Source: Linnemannia hyalina
Taxonomy: Eukaryota > Mortierellomycota > Mortierellomycetes > Mortierellales > Mortierellaceae
Reading direction: 5' to 3'
Length of the DNA: 64,000 bases
NCBI GenBank assembly: GCA_019671135.1
Contig: JAHRHY010000015.1
Location: 930,001-994,000, forward strand
Each line of letters opens with the position of its first letter. The stretch's first letter is position 1. Both the position numbers and the translations under genes were made by a program. Below are positions 12,789 to 24,810 of this stretch, piece by piece. The notes under the pieces were generated by a model. The model saw only the letters and a list, made by a program, of their open reading frames with translations. It was not told the origin of the DNA and searched no databases.

Positions 12789-15700
12789 CTACTCGCGGTC
12801 TTGACCGGTCGTCAACTTCTTGATGACACGCAAACCGCGCTTGCCCGAAACCTTGATATATTGTTGTTGCTCCAACTCTCCCAGCACCCTCGAGAACTGC
12901 TCCTCCGACACGCCCTTTGACAAAGAAGAGGAGAGGAAAGGCAACGTTAGCATATATTCTACACAAAAAACCATAAATACGAAAAGCAGAGACTGACCAA
13001 TGACTTACAACTGAACTCTGAGCATTAAAATCGGCAAGGACATCAGCCCAGCGGAGGTTAGTCTTGTCAGAGGCATTCAACAGGTTCAACAACTCGCGGC
13101 GCATATCCTCCAAATGGCCGCGGTCATAGGATCCCTGTCCCGTCGTTAACAGATCCATATCCAACAATCCTGTGCGGGGATCCATCGCAGACTCCTTCAA
13201 ACCCTCACGAATCAAACGCGATGCCTCCTCGACATCCTCCTTCTCGACATCAGGCGACAGACGCAGCCTGGCGCGAGCTTCTGCAAGACGGATCATCGAC
13301 TCAAGCTGACGGGTCGTTGCGGTAATCTGCTTACCACCACCAAGCTTGCGCAGATCCAAGTAGCATTGAACCAACACCGCACTGGACTCCTCGCCCAATG
13401 CTGGGTGGCAATGGTTACGGGCGTAGCTGATATAAGAGGTCAATGTGTCGATAGGGATAATATCCGTTCCTCCTGTTTCGGGGGCGTCCTCCAAGTACAT
13501 CGAGAGAATGTGGCGAGCCAAACGACGATCGCTCTGCTCGTTCACAATATCCAAAACCAGGTACAACAAATCGAATCTACAAAGCAAAGACTAGAACGTT
13601 AATAACAGTATCCTTCGGCATGTAAGTAAGGACTCTACCCATTCAAAGAATATGCTTCGAGTGGATAACGCACCTGGAGATGAGGGTAGGTGGGAGGTCA
13701 ATGTTATCGACCATGGGAAGCCTGTGGTTGTACTGTGAGTGGATAGGGTTGGCAGCGGCCAACAACGATGTTCTGGCGTTGAGGGTTGTGATAATTCCGG
13801 CCTTGGCGACAGAGACCGTCTGCTGTTCCATGACTTCGTGCAAGACCGACCGTGTGGAGTCCGACATCTTATCAAACTCATCAATACAGCAGATACCGCC
13901 ATCCGAAAGAACCAAAGCACCACTCTCGAGAACCAGCTGGCGAGTGTCGGGATCCCTCGTCACATATGCAGTCAAACCGACAGCCGAAGAACCCTTTCCG
14001 GATGTGTAGACACCACGAGGGGCAATCTTGTGGACGTAGCTCAGAATCTGCGACTTGGCTGTTCCTGGGTCTCCGACAAGCAACACGTTAATGTCTCCTC
14101 TGTAACGGGGTGATCCTGCCTTGAGGAAAGTCTTGTTGGTGCCTCCAAACATCTGCAGCAGCACTCCTTTCTTGATATCGTCGTGCTCGAAAATACTGGG
14201 GGCGACCGATCGGGCAAGGGTCTCGTAAAGGTTGGGGAGCAAGGAAATCTCCTTGATCTTGGCGACCATGTCCTCGCTCTGAACTTCAATCTCGTCTCCT
14301 CCCTGGTAGGTAGCTCTCTTTCCGCCATGGTTCGAAATATCGTCGTCAATTGTCAGTCTCTTCTTGTCTGACTTTTTGATATGGACAACATCCAGATAGG
14401 TCCTGTACAATGATTTCACAGTGCGCTGTCTGGGGTTGACACGAACAGGGACTCCTCTGAAAACAGCTGTGATTTCCAGGCGGTCACCAGGCTTACAAAC
14501 ATCGACCAAGTCATCGTGAACCACCAACGAAATGCTCTGAGGGGTCTGACCATCGGGGATTGATTCTAAAGTTATACAACAGCGCAGAAAAAGTAGCAAG
14601 TAAGTCCTCTGTTTGCTGCGATATCCTGATTCTTCTTAGAGTCCTAAAAGTCCGAAAAGTTCGAATCCATGCGCACCTGGCATCTCCTGCATGCGGCAGA
14701 CCTGCTTGTCAGCGTATTCACCACGGTTGTGGATCAAGGACATAGAGTTCAAGGCTCCGCAGACCTGGTTAGGGCACTTAGTAGGCTCAGTGATACGACC
14801 ACGGTCAGCCTCTGATGAAGCAGACTGCTCGCACACCAAACACTGGAAGAAAGCCTTCTTCACGTTGGGAATAACGCTGGAAGTACGGAGCATTAATCCC
14901 TTGACGGTAACGAGTCTGTCAATATCTGCAGGTCCAAGGTCGCGAGTGTTGATGCATTTTCCGAGGTTGAAGGGACGAATCATCAAACTGTCTCCGCGCA
15001 GGTCATCCTCGGGGTAAGTATCGGCAAAGAACTCATTCAAAGAGAAATCCAAGAGAGGCAAGACCTCAGCAGGGTAGTCGATCAGCAAGCCGTGAACCTT
15101 CTTTGATGAAGGATGGTACATGAGGTTTTGGCAGTCCAAGTTGAGCTGGCGAGCAGCAGTGCGTCTCATCTATATCATCACAACAAAAGAACATAAATGT
15201 GTCAATTGCAGATTCGACCGGATAGTGGTGTCCAGCCATTACGACAAGTTCAAGCAACCGTTAAAAGCATATGTTCCACTTGCCTGGTCAATAAGCTGAG
15301 GATAAAAGGGCTGCCTTTCACTCTCGGTATACAATCCTCTGGGATTCTCCTTAGTGATCCTGCTCATCTGGGTGAACTCGTGCAAGAAATCCTTGAATCT
15401 GGCAATCACGTCGTTAATCTCCACAGAGGTTCCCCAGACGACCTTGACGACCTGAGTGGGATCGTTATCCTGTGAAGTTGGGAAGGCGCCTCCAGAGTTC
15501 AATGCGAAGTCGCTGGCGGGGTCGGTCATCAATGCGAGGTGGCGCGCCACCTGGGGACTGCTCACAACATCTCCACGGCGTCTCCTTGGCGTCTGAAGTC
15601 TATCGTCGTTATAAATTAATACAAGTTTCCTGTTAGCACTTCCCGTATTATACCAGACTCAAACAATAGCCAGGATACTCCAGTGTCGACATGTTGATAA

Positions 15701-16195
15701 TCTTACCCCTGGCCATCGCGCGGGGTTCCATAGGAGACATCTGAGCGAAGATGAGACGATCCAAGATTGCTTCGTGGGGGAGATGAGGGCATAGCCATAG
15801 GTGAGGAGAGCTCAGAGTCTAGATGCACATGCGGAAAAAATATCAGGGTCAGCTTGAATTCTTCGCTCTCGATGGTCTTTCTGAGTTCGGTTTCATTTGG
15901 CTCGCAGCTTCTTTTGGTTCGAGCTAATAAACACAAACTCACCCTGCAAGTGAGAGCGTCCAACGGGAGTCTGAGCAAACTGGCCGGGTTGGTATTGGAC
16001 CTGGAAACCAGGAGTAGTAGCAAATGGCAAGGGCGAGTTCACACCCAAACCAGAACCCAAACCGGGAGAGGAAGGGTACTGAAGGCCAGGGGAGGAAGGA
16101 AAGTCTGACGAGACGTTATCGCGTCCTTGACTGCTGCTGGTTCCAGGTCTGGCGATGGGACGACGAGGTGTCCTGGGTGTGCGTGGGGATGACAT
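12789..16195 (-). CDS. MCM4: MCM4, replicative helicase subunit
   Basis: Exons 16195-15943, 15818-15707, 15599-15284, 15169-14677, 14565-13674, 13576-13009, 12914-12789; 919 residues. One of six MCM2-7 ATPase subunits that unwind DNA at replication forks. The N-terminal ~120 residues are Ser/Pro/Arg-rich with SP and TP sites ([12 protein letters not shown]), the usual CDK/DDK target tail of MCM4. Then follow the A domain, a zinc-binding CLVC...CPNQVC pair, the OB fold, Walker A GDPGTAKS (about 556-563), Walker B CCIDEFDK and the arginine finger PPTLISRFD, split across the intron at 13577-13673. A C-terminal winged-helix segment ends [12 protein letters not shown]. The intron at 15170-15283 begins GCAAGT rather than GT; the phase only closes with that donor. 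An ACGCGT box lies about 240 bp upstream. Confidence 0.96.
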
Positions 16196-17105
16196 GTGTT
16201 GGACGTTTGTTTTTTCTCGGGGGTTCGTTGTCGTTGTTGTCGTTTGTGTGTGGTTCGTTCCGGTCCCTTTGATGTTAACGGTGCTGTTCCTGGGGGTGTT
16301 GGTTGATGGCGAGATGAACAAAGAGACACAAACACAGAGCAACAAACGAAAGGCGTCGTGGAGTTGACGAAAGGGACTGTTTCTTGGCTTTGTTTTTGTT
16401 TTTCACGGCGACATATTTTAATTTATGAAAGACGCGTTGTATTTAAGGGGTGCATGACTACTTTTTTGATTTAGAAGGATAAACATTCTTCGCACAAAAC
16501 TTTTCTTATTCAACCCCGAGTTCACTATTTCTACCTCCCATATCTGAATCTCTTCCTAACATCTATAGTTTTTTACCTCGGCCATTCAATTAGATAGTCA
16601 CGGTACTATAAAGTACACCACCGGCTTGCAGCCTTATTGTTTTTCTTCGTGCGGCATTTACGTCTCGAATTACCGTGTTGCTCGCCTCGCGTGATTGGGC
16701 TTTGTCTCCCACTCTCTCGCTTTGTTTGAGCGTCGTTTCGCAGTCAAGAGCAAAGACCTTGCCAGGTTTTGCAATATCTTAGCGCCCATTCTTGGTCTCG
16801 CCTTCCCCCTGTGGGGAGTGTTTGCGGGCCTAGAGGGCTGGTAGTTGCTACATTCATCTTATTCTTTCTTTTCTTTTAATTTACAACTTGTATCTCACAT
16901 GTCTTCTTTTGTTCAACTTCGTTGGTTGTCTTCCTTCTCAGTAGTTTGTCTGCTCTCCTTTTCTTTCAACACCCATGGCAGATTCAGACAGTCTGTGGTT
17001 CAATTGGATGCTTGGAAGATATTATTAAGGATAATGTAAAATATAAAAAAGGAAGAAACTACAAGAAAAAAGTAAAGTGAATAAAAGGACAAAAAACCGC
17101 TAAAT
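16196..17105. other. Intergenic: MCM4 promoter and LCB2 3' flank
   Basis: No convincing gene. It holds the MCM4 leader and upstream region with an ACGCGT box at 16432. The T-rich segment 16850-17040 has a short open frame but no recognisable domain. The LCB2 3' end lies at 17040-17105 and is A-rich. Confidence 0.5.
16432..16437. promoter_or_regulatory. ACGCGT (MCB-type) element upstream of MCM4
   Basis: ACGCGT sits about 240 bp upstream of the MCM4 start. In ascomycete yeasts this MluI cell-cycle box is bound by MBF and drives G1/S genes including MCM genes. Function here is inferred from position and the target gene; a six-base palindrome can also occur by chance. Confidence 0.45.
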
Positions 17106-19432
17106 TTAAACCTCCATGCCCATCTCCAAGGCCTGACGGCTGCTCATCTTCAATCCCAAAATATCACCGACCTCAGAGACAACGCGGAGGACAAAGTCCA
17201 AGTCCTCCTTGGTGTGCGAGGCCGACACACAGAAACGAGCACGGGAGGCAACAATCGATGTGGCAGGGAAACCAACAACAACTACGGCAAGATCCCTCTT
17301 GCGACATTCACGCGAGAAGGCGGGGATCTTGGCGGGGTTGAAGAGAAGAAGGGGGATGACGGGAGAGTCACGGTCACCATAGATGATGAATCCCATCTTG
17401 CGCAAGTTGCTGCCGAGGTAACGGGCGTTCCATGCAAGACGGCTCAAACGCTCCTGGCCAGCACTGGTGCCATCACGGCCCATGATCGACCACATACTAG
17501 TATAGATTTGCTGAAGGACAATGGGCGAAATGGACTCTCCATAGACCGAAGAGTGGTTGGCAAGACGCAAGTGGTCGATGATCTCCTTGTTGGCGCTAAT
17601 GTATCCACCAGAAGCACCGAACGACTTTGTGAAGGTACCCATCAAAATATCGACCTCAGCGGGGTCAACGCCATAGTAATCACACACACCACGTCCGCGG
17701 GGTCCAATGGCACCAACAGAGTGGGCCTCGTCAACATACAAATGGAACTAGAGAAGGATAAACAATGGAAAAGGGTGGGCATTGTTGGTTAGAACACTCT
17801 TTTCTCAATTTGCTATGTCGATCAAAGTTGCAAGTGGTGCAACAGAAAAATACATCGTAAAAAAAGGCACTTTACCTTATACTTCTTCTTGAGCTCGACG
17901 ATCTCAGGGAGCTTGACAATGGAACCCTCCATGGAGTAAAGACCCTCGACAATGACCAAGATGTTCTTCCAGGGACGGTGAGTTCTGGGCTGACCCTGCG
18001 AGATGGCATCGCGGAGGACAGACTCGAGATCGGCGGCATCGTTGTGCCTGAAGACACGGATAAAGGCGCCAGAGAGACGGGCACCAAAGACAAGAGAGTT
18101 GTGGTTGAGCTCATCGGAGATGATGAGAGAGCCCTTGGAGGCGAGACCGGCAATGGTAGTACTGTTGGTGGCATAACCCATGGAGACAAGGAGAGCGGCC
18201 TCCTTGCCCACAAACTCGGCAACGAGCTCCTCGGTCTTTGTGTGCAAATCGGACGATCCACCCTCAAGACGGGTTCCGCAAGAAGATAAACCATAGGTGT
18301 GAACGACCTCTTCGACGGCATCCGCGCAGGGACCAGTCGACTGAGCGAAACCGAGATAATTGTAGGAGGACAGGTTGACGGCCTCCTTGAGCTTTCCTGT
18401 GAACTGGAAGGTGCGGCAGTAGTCCTTGGTGACACGCTCCAACATGTTGATGGTTCTGCCGGGCACGAGGGTGGTGGGGATCGAGAAGCAATCCTCGATA
18501 CGCATCTTCAAGTTTCTAGTCCAAAACGAGTCCCAGTCGGAGGTGAGAGCAGCATATCCCTATTATCACGCGAAAAAAGGGGTTGGGAGTAGGAAGATGG
18601 GAGAAGGGGTGTTGAGCCGGTGTTCATTCACTGATGTGATTAGACCCTCCTTTTGATTTGTTTGCTTCTTGCTTATGTGTGTTTGTAAAATGACTCGTTG
18701 TTGCTTTGTTGCTGTGTTCTCTTCACAAGGGGATCAAAATAAGTGGTGGTGTATCGGTATGTTGGTATGATGTTATGCTGATGGACTGTTTACTGCTGTT
18801 GTTGTAATTTACCCCAATTGATACCTGTGTGTCCTGCGTGGTATGTATATCTGCGCTGTCGAATAACTTCCTGTTCTGTCCCGTCTGCGGTACTCCTGTT
18901 CCCTGTTGTTGTTGTTTCTCTTACTGCAGCTTTTTTTTTTGTTGCCGTTATCGTTGTTGCAGTTGTTGTGGATACATGGTCAAACATATCCACTGAAGAG
19001 TACAGCGCAGTTGCAAATATATTCAAACCAAAAGCAAAGAGAGGCCGGAACTGCAGTGAGCAAAAAAGATGATGACAACAGCAGAGATGAAAAGCTCCCA
19101 CTTACGTTGGAAGGCATAACATGGGCAAAGGCCTTCTTGTTCCATCGGAAACCGTAAAAGTCACGGACGTGGCCAAAGAAAGAGAGGATGATGTAGGAAA
19201 GGTAGGTGGTGATCAGATAAAAGTAAGGAGGCTCTTCCATGATGTCGTCGTACGAGGTCTTAAAGAGAGCACGGTTCTTGGCCGAAGAGGAGAAGCCCTT
19301 CCAGTGAAGCTTCTCCTTGGGTTCCTTGACAGAGAGGCCCTCCTGGAACTTTGCGTGGTGCTGTGAGGAGAGCGGGGTGGCCTTGAGGCTGACAGGTGAA
19401 GCCTGCACTGCAGAGCGAGATCCTTTGCCCAT
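17106..19432 (-). CDS. LCB2: Serine palmitoyltransferase subunit 2 (LCB2)
   Basis: Exons 19432-19106, 18559-17876, 17747-17106, all in phase 0; 550 residues. Catalytic subunit of the ER enzyme that condenses serine with palmitoyl-CoA, the first step of sphingolipid synthesis. After a polar N-terminus there is a membrane segment ([20 protein letters not shown]). The alpha-oxoamine synthase fold follows, with [32 protein letters not shown], the PLP-binding aspartate motif [19 protein letters not shown] and the Schiff-base lysine in [13 protein letters not shown] (Lys near 378). [24 protein letters not shown] marks the C-terminal domain. The catalytic Lys marks it as LCB2 rather than LCB1. The first intron (18560-19105, 546 nt) is unusually long for this window. 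The upstream leader is extremely pyrimidine-rich. Confidence 0.96.
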
Positions 19433-20261
19433 GATGATGATGGTCTTGTTGATCGGAGGTGGCTTTTTTTTGGAATATGCGATGGGAAGGAGGGTCGAGG
19501 TAGAATAGGGTAAGGAAGAGAAGGAGAGGGATGGAAAGGAAGGATGAAAAGAAAAGGAAAAAGAGAAGAGGAAAAAGAGAAGAGACAAAAAAAAAAGATG
19601 ATGGGAAGGGTCTCTTTCCGCACCAGTCTCCGTCCGTCTCTCTGCCTCTGTCTTTGTCCGACTCTTTCCCCCTCTGTTCCTTCCTTGCCTTGCCCTGAAT
19701 ATCTGACTGATTGACTTTTCTCCCTTTCTCCCCCGACTTTCTTGCTGGTGTCACTCTGAAGTGGTACTGCTGCAACCCCAGGGGGGACAAGGAAAAGGAA
19801 TACACACTCCCTCTCCCTCTTTCTCTCTCTCCATCTCTCCATACAGACAGAGACAGAGGGAAGAAAAGGCAGAAAAATCTCCACCCTGGTCTCACCAAAG
19901 GCATGCAAATCTCTTATATTAATCTCCTTCCCTCGTAAGAATGACTCGTCCTTGAAGTATGGACAGGCGAACAACGGAATGAAATGTAGCCCAGCTAGGG
20001 TATCCGTCCATGATACTACCTACTATGGCCATAGGAATGAGTGTAAAAAAAAATATTTGAATGTCCCGGGCGGATGATCATTTAGGCGAGCTACCATTGG
20101 TTAGAAAGATGTAGCATTAACTTTTTATGCTTCTCTCCGCTTCATGAATGGACAGTGCTACTATGTAATTTGTAGGTAGACAGGGGAATGCTAGGTATAG
20201 GTCGAGATAGAGTGAGAAAGATAGAGGAGGGTATCATGCCCGAAGCTAAGCACCCCCTCGT
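19433..20261. other. LCB2 promoter/leader and 3' flank of LPMO-like gene
   Basis: No gene supported. On the minus strand, 19440-19900 is a long C/T-rich leader to LCB2; its open frames are low-complexity Phe/Ser/Pro/Leu artefacts. The remaining part, 19980-20260, is AT-rich and shows nothing recognisable. Confidence 0.5.
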
Positions 20262-21095
20262 CTAGTTCCACCTGCCCTTGAGGTTCCTCGCAATATCATC
20301 CGGATGAGGTCCCTTCCCCATCTTGTTACCGGCGTCGTCACCAGGTTTGACAACGTTCTGTGGATAGCCAGGAGCGTCGACAATCTGGATCCCCTTCTTC
20401 TGGGACCACTTGCCATTGTTTACACCGTCGATCTCTACATCGGCGCAGCTGATATAGAACTGGGGCACATTGACCGCAATCCAAGACCACACAAACAGAC
20501 ACTTGCCCCTCTCATTACAACTCGGCACATTGTCGGGGATCTTGACAGGCCACTCGTAGTAGAAATCCGGACACGACTCTTTGTACTCGGCAATCAGATG
20601 GAACGTCTTGCCGCCGTCGTAGCTCAGCGAGTACTGGCAGAACCCTCCACCGTGGCGCGCCTGGTTTATCTGCTTCCCACCACTTCTGGGCCTTTGTGGC
20701 AGATCGCTGTTGTAGTTCTTCTTCAGCGCAGAGCCCCAAAACCGTGTCTGTTCGTACCAATAAAAGATGTAAGGAGAATATGCACGGTCCATGTTAGCGA
20801 TGACACTCTCTACCATAGAAACGGTCTCAATGCTACGGCCTAACAACTGTTCATTACACCAACTTACGTTAATGATCTGACCAGCCTTGAGCTTGGTAAT
20901 GTGTCCGACCTTGTTGTATCCATTGCAGGGGAGGGTGCGCTTGTTGGAGTAGCCGACAAACTCATGCGCCTCATAGTCAAACTGCTTGTCGCCAGGCGAC
21001 CCTCGAGCCACGGGGTACAAGAGTGACATGTGGGCCATTGCTGACTGTGCAAGTAACACGGCGGCTAGCACCATCCAGTAACGTATGACCGCCAT
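20262..21095 (-). CDS. Secreted His-brace (LPMO-like) copper protein
   Basis: The start gives MAVIRYWMVLAAVLLAQSAMA, a classical signal peptide whose predicted cleavage leaves His as mature residue 1 (HMSLLYPVARGSPGD). An N-terminal His is the defining copper ligand of lytic polysaccharide monooxygenases. A second brace His lies in ARHGGGFCQYSLSYDGGKTF. CLFVWSWIAVNVPQFYISCADVEIDG supplies the usual beta strands, cysteines and an axial aromatic residue. Family function is oxidative cleavage of polysaccharides such as chitin or cellulose, or copper handling in some His-brace relatives; the substrate is not readable. The frame is open throughout (277 residues), but a GTAAGT donor at 20867 and a CAG acceptor at 20661 would remove exactly 69 codons in phase. 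That joins GQIIN to ARHGGG and gives 208 residues, closer to small family members. Both forms keep both histidines. Confidence 0.78.
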   Translation of the reverse strand: MAVIRYWMVLAAVLLAQSAMAHMSLLYPVARGSPGDKQFDYEAHEFVGYSNKRTLPCNGYNKVGHITKLKAGQIINVSWCNEQLLGRSIETVSMVESVIANMDRAYSPYIFYWYEQTRFWGSALKKNYNSDLPQRPRSGGKQINQARHGGGFCQYSLSYDGGKTFHLIAEYKESCPDFYYEWPVKIPDNVPSCNERGKCLFVWSWIAVNVPQFYISCADVEIDGVNNGKWSQKKGIQIVDAPGYPQNVVKPGDDAGNKMGKGPHPDDIARNLKGRWN

Positions 21096-22900
21096 TTCTG
21101 TATGTGTTGGTGGAAGGGAGATTGAGTGGTGTAGGGATAGGGGAAAGAGGTTTGAAAAGGACGTGGTTATGTAGGACGAGGTTGGATTTTTGTTATGGTG
21201 GTGAATTGAGGTTGAAAATGGGGAAGACAAGAGAGAAGAAAAGAATGGAGGTGAGGGAGACAAAAGAAAGTAGGTGTGCTTTTTGGGGGATGTTACAAGC
21301 AAAACGGGCTTGAAGTGGAGAAGAAGAGAAGGATGAAGAGGGGGAGAGGGGTTGTTGGAGGAAAAAAGTGGGAGCAAAAAAAAAGAGGCAGGTTACTATA
21401 AGTACAAAAGGGTGGCAAGCTAACAAGAAAGGTCCTTTAGAAGAAAACGGGGCGCTTCTTTTTTTTCCTTCGAGTTCCTGTCTGGTTCTCTCCTTGAAGT
21501 GCATCACCCAAATACAATAATACATTTTTAGTGTGAAGTAAATAACCATGTCACCGTGCTCCAAAGCTCAATGGAACTATTGAACGGCTCCCGTCTGGAA
21601 CGGCTATGTGTGCTGATGAGTGGGCGAGCAATGAAGGTAGCCAAAGAGAACAAAGAGAGAGAGAGAGGGATCCATAACATTTCTTTGTCTGCCAGCTCTA
21701 TCTAGACATGTTGATGTCCATCTGGTTTTTTTTTGTGTGGGTCTTGCCGCAAAGGACGCTATGAAAGTTCAAGGAGCCTTTCGTTATTATTACTATTGGA
21801 GAAATGCAAGAAAAGGGTGGTAGCAAGTCAGTCCAGTTCAACTCATTGGAGCTGAGCAAGGGGGAGGTGAACGAGCGTTATTTTTGTGGTTGTTGAAAAA
21901 GGTCGCAGAAAGAAGGGACGCAATGGCAACAACAACAGATGAGTTCCAAGGATAGGAATGCCAGGCCGGACAAACCTTCTTCGTCTTCTCTCCTGATCTT
22001 CTTTCTCTTTCTCTTACTCTTTGTCTTGTTTCATCCATTCTCAATCTCGCACATCTCATTCTTTCGCTTTTTTGCCTTTCAGTCTCAACCTTCCGGCAAG
22101 TAAAAAAAAAATGATCCGAGCACAATGACACAAGCACGACGGCAACAAGTATGAATTAGCAAACTAGATGGCGAAAATAACGTGCCGTTCTTTTTCTTTG
22201 GCGCGAGGCATCGATCCATCCCTGCTTGCCAAGAATTAAAATACGCACCACAACGGCGAGAAAGGAAGGGAGTGGAAAAGAGGGGACGGCGAGGGATGAA
22301 AGGAGAGGGGAGGGAAGGGGAGGGAAGGAGAGAAAATAGTAAGTTGGCAAACAGGAGAAGGGGAGAGAGGAGAGAAGTGGAGATATGGGAGATTGCCACC
22401 ATCTGAACGAAAAGAAGGAGAAGAGGAAGAGCCTTGATATTGCTGTTGACCCAGACTACAGTAACAGTCTCCAGTCCTAAAGAGGTGGCAGTCGGTTCTG
22501 TAGCGACGTGTTGTTGCTTCTTCTCAGACTAGGGCATCTAGCTGTCATTTTCGTAGTGTAGTGCCTGGGATTTCTGTAACATAGTCAAACGTTTCAACCG
22601 TGCAACCGAGAAGGGGTGAAGGGGCAAGTGAGCGTGTGAGCAAGGAGCGCGCGTTTGGATGATTTAAGGTACCTACGAGAATTGTGAGCTGGTGGCGGGA
22701 TTTTTCATTTTCATTTTGTGCGACAGAACCCCATGCCCGTGCATACGTATTTTTACCAGGCTCCTTCCCCAAGCTCGCTTGGAACAGCCTTTGCTAAAAA
22801 CCATTCATCAAACACACACATTCTTCACTGTGTTTTTTTCAGCAACAGATCACAGGTAAAGACACGCAATGATTTGAAAGTACCACTGGTATGAAATAAA
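21096..22900. other. Gene-free stretch upstream of LPMO-like gene
   Basis: No supported gene. 21100-21480 is the pyrimidine-rich (minus-strand sense) leader of the LPMO-like gene. 22240-22400 is a GA-rich block on the plus strand. Short open frames here are low-complexity. Confidence 0.45.
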
Positions 22901-22903
22901 CAT

Positions 22904-23615
22904 TCAAGAAGACTCTTTGCGGAATGTAAAAGTGGATAATCTAAGGACAACTGTCGCGCAGCCAATAACCAAGCCGTCCGAGTCAGCGATTCGGGAACGA
23001 ATGGAGATCCGTGTAGGATGGGTTGGCTTGAAGTAGTACACCTGCATGTTCGATCGATCATCCAAAAGGCGACGCCCATACAGTGGCAATAAATCGATCA
23101 ATTGCTCGGCCCGTAGCGCTATCCATAAACCCTGTTTCAACACTTATCGATACTTTTACATATTAGAGGGTGTGCAAAGGGAGCCAGCTCATCTCCGTCT
23201 TGTGTACATATAAGATATTCTTTGCATTAGCCACTGCATTTTCAGCGATAGGAAAATAGAAAAGAACTTATTATCAGATCTGAGGACACAGACACGTCTT
23301 CATATGTACTGTACGTTTGGCATTGCGATCGTTGACCACCCTTGGCACCAGAGTACCAACATGTCTTGCGTCCTGCCTCTTCATCTACTTGGTGCTGGTG
23401 GAATACCTATCCTGTTGAAGAACAATCCCAATCCTGTTTTCGTTCAGAGTTGTCCAAACCAACATGGTCGATCCCTGCATGTTTGATATGTATGATCCAC
23501 GAGGCACCCTGGAAGGGTGAAGAAGGCGAGATAGGTTAATAGTCAACGGTCTATGTATAATCAATGAATCGGCACATACCCCATCCACATACGCACACAT
23601 TCTCGTCCCAAACAA
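22904..23615 (-). pseudogene. Possible unidentified coding remnant
   Basis: Two minus-strand open segments have protein-like rather than low-complexity composition. One is 23143-22904, containing QLIDLLPLYGRRLLDDRSN and SRIADSDGLVIGCATVVLRL. The other is 23520-23385, containing GSYISNMQGSTMLVWTTLNE. An acceptor-like CAG precedes the first. No start codon, exon chain or domain could be established. It may be a relic or two unrelated chance frames. Confidence 0.22.
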
Positions 23616-24810
23616 TCGACACCCAATTACTTATCTCCCAACAAACAACACAGCGGGACGGCTGGTCCTACGATCCTATCTCCCTTTCACCAAAGCGACC
23701 GCAATACGGATCCATGCAACACATTCTTAATTTTATGGCCCCGCCCAAATACCCCCGAAATGCAGGCTTCACAACCGAATGAAAGTGGAAAAGAAGGAGG
23801 GACTGAAAGTGAGGGAGGGAGAGAGAGTAGAGAAAAACGAAGAAAGAAGGTGAATGGAAAGTGCAAGTGGGTGGGAATGAACATGGAGTATGGAGAAGCT
23901 AAACAGGCCAAACAACTGCGTTTTTGTCAAGGTCGTCTAACACATACACCGACGCCCGCTACAGTAGAGCGCTTTTTTTACTGCCAGAAGAGGATGAGTA
24001 CAGTACTTTTTTGATGAAAATGGCCCATCAGCTGCAGGCCTAGGCGTGCCTGCAATCAGGCTGGCGATAACAACGATTTTATCTGAAGCTGGGTCATTAA
24101 AGGTCGGAAGCTAATTTGTTTGTCCCTGGCTGCAGGTTGCAGATAACTGATGGTGCCTGCGCGTTGGTCTGTGCGTCAGACAAGGCAACGAGCAGGGCCG
24201 CAGAGGTTCACAAGAGAACCTCGGCTTGCCCATTTCCATGTGGAAGGTGTGTGTTTGCTCTGACCTTTTATGTCTGTCTTTCATCATCTATTCCCTTTGT
24301 ATCTCTAACGCCATCATCCTCGCCACTTTCATCAACAACCCAGGCTCGTTCATTCATATCCTCCTTCCTTCTTTTACATTCGTCTTCGTGTTCCTAGGTT
24401 TCCCATCATCTGACATCTGCCCCCGCTGGACACACAAACACTCGCTCTCCAAGTAGAGTAAGTTCTCTCTCATTCACAGCTCACACTCTTTACCCACGAC
24501 GAGAACTTACTCACAAATGTCAGCCTGTTGTTTCCTTCCATGGTACGTCTTCGTTTCTCCAACAACAAACGATACCAACTCATATACGCGTCATCTCTAT
24601 TGCCTAGAACTCATGTTATCTTTTCCCAATTCCCCTCACCCCCTTCGTATTCAAGTGACCAACACCGATGTATTATTTCTCCACGCGACCTCAATTTCTG
24701 GCCTACGTCAAGACAACCAACAATGGACCTCGCTAGAGAATTATTTGCTCCACAATTATCACATTATAATGGTGTTCACCTTTATACTTGTTGTTGTTTA
24801 CTAGTATTAG
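23616..24810. other. Gene-free stretch before NACHT-like relic
   Basis: Nothing convincingly coding. A small inverted repeat, GCAGGC..GCCTGC, lies near 24033-24053. The region 24230-24800 is T/C-rich with short open frames and may have been the promoter and 5' end of the relic that follows. Confidence 0.4.

Noticed and set aside
20304..20843. A 179-codon plus-strand frame opposite the His-brace protein
   Set aside because: Antisense of a well-supported secreted gene with signal peptide; no own motif.
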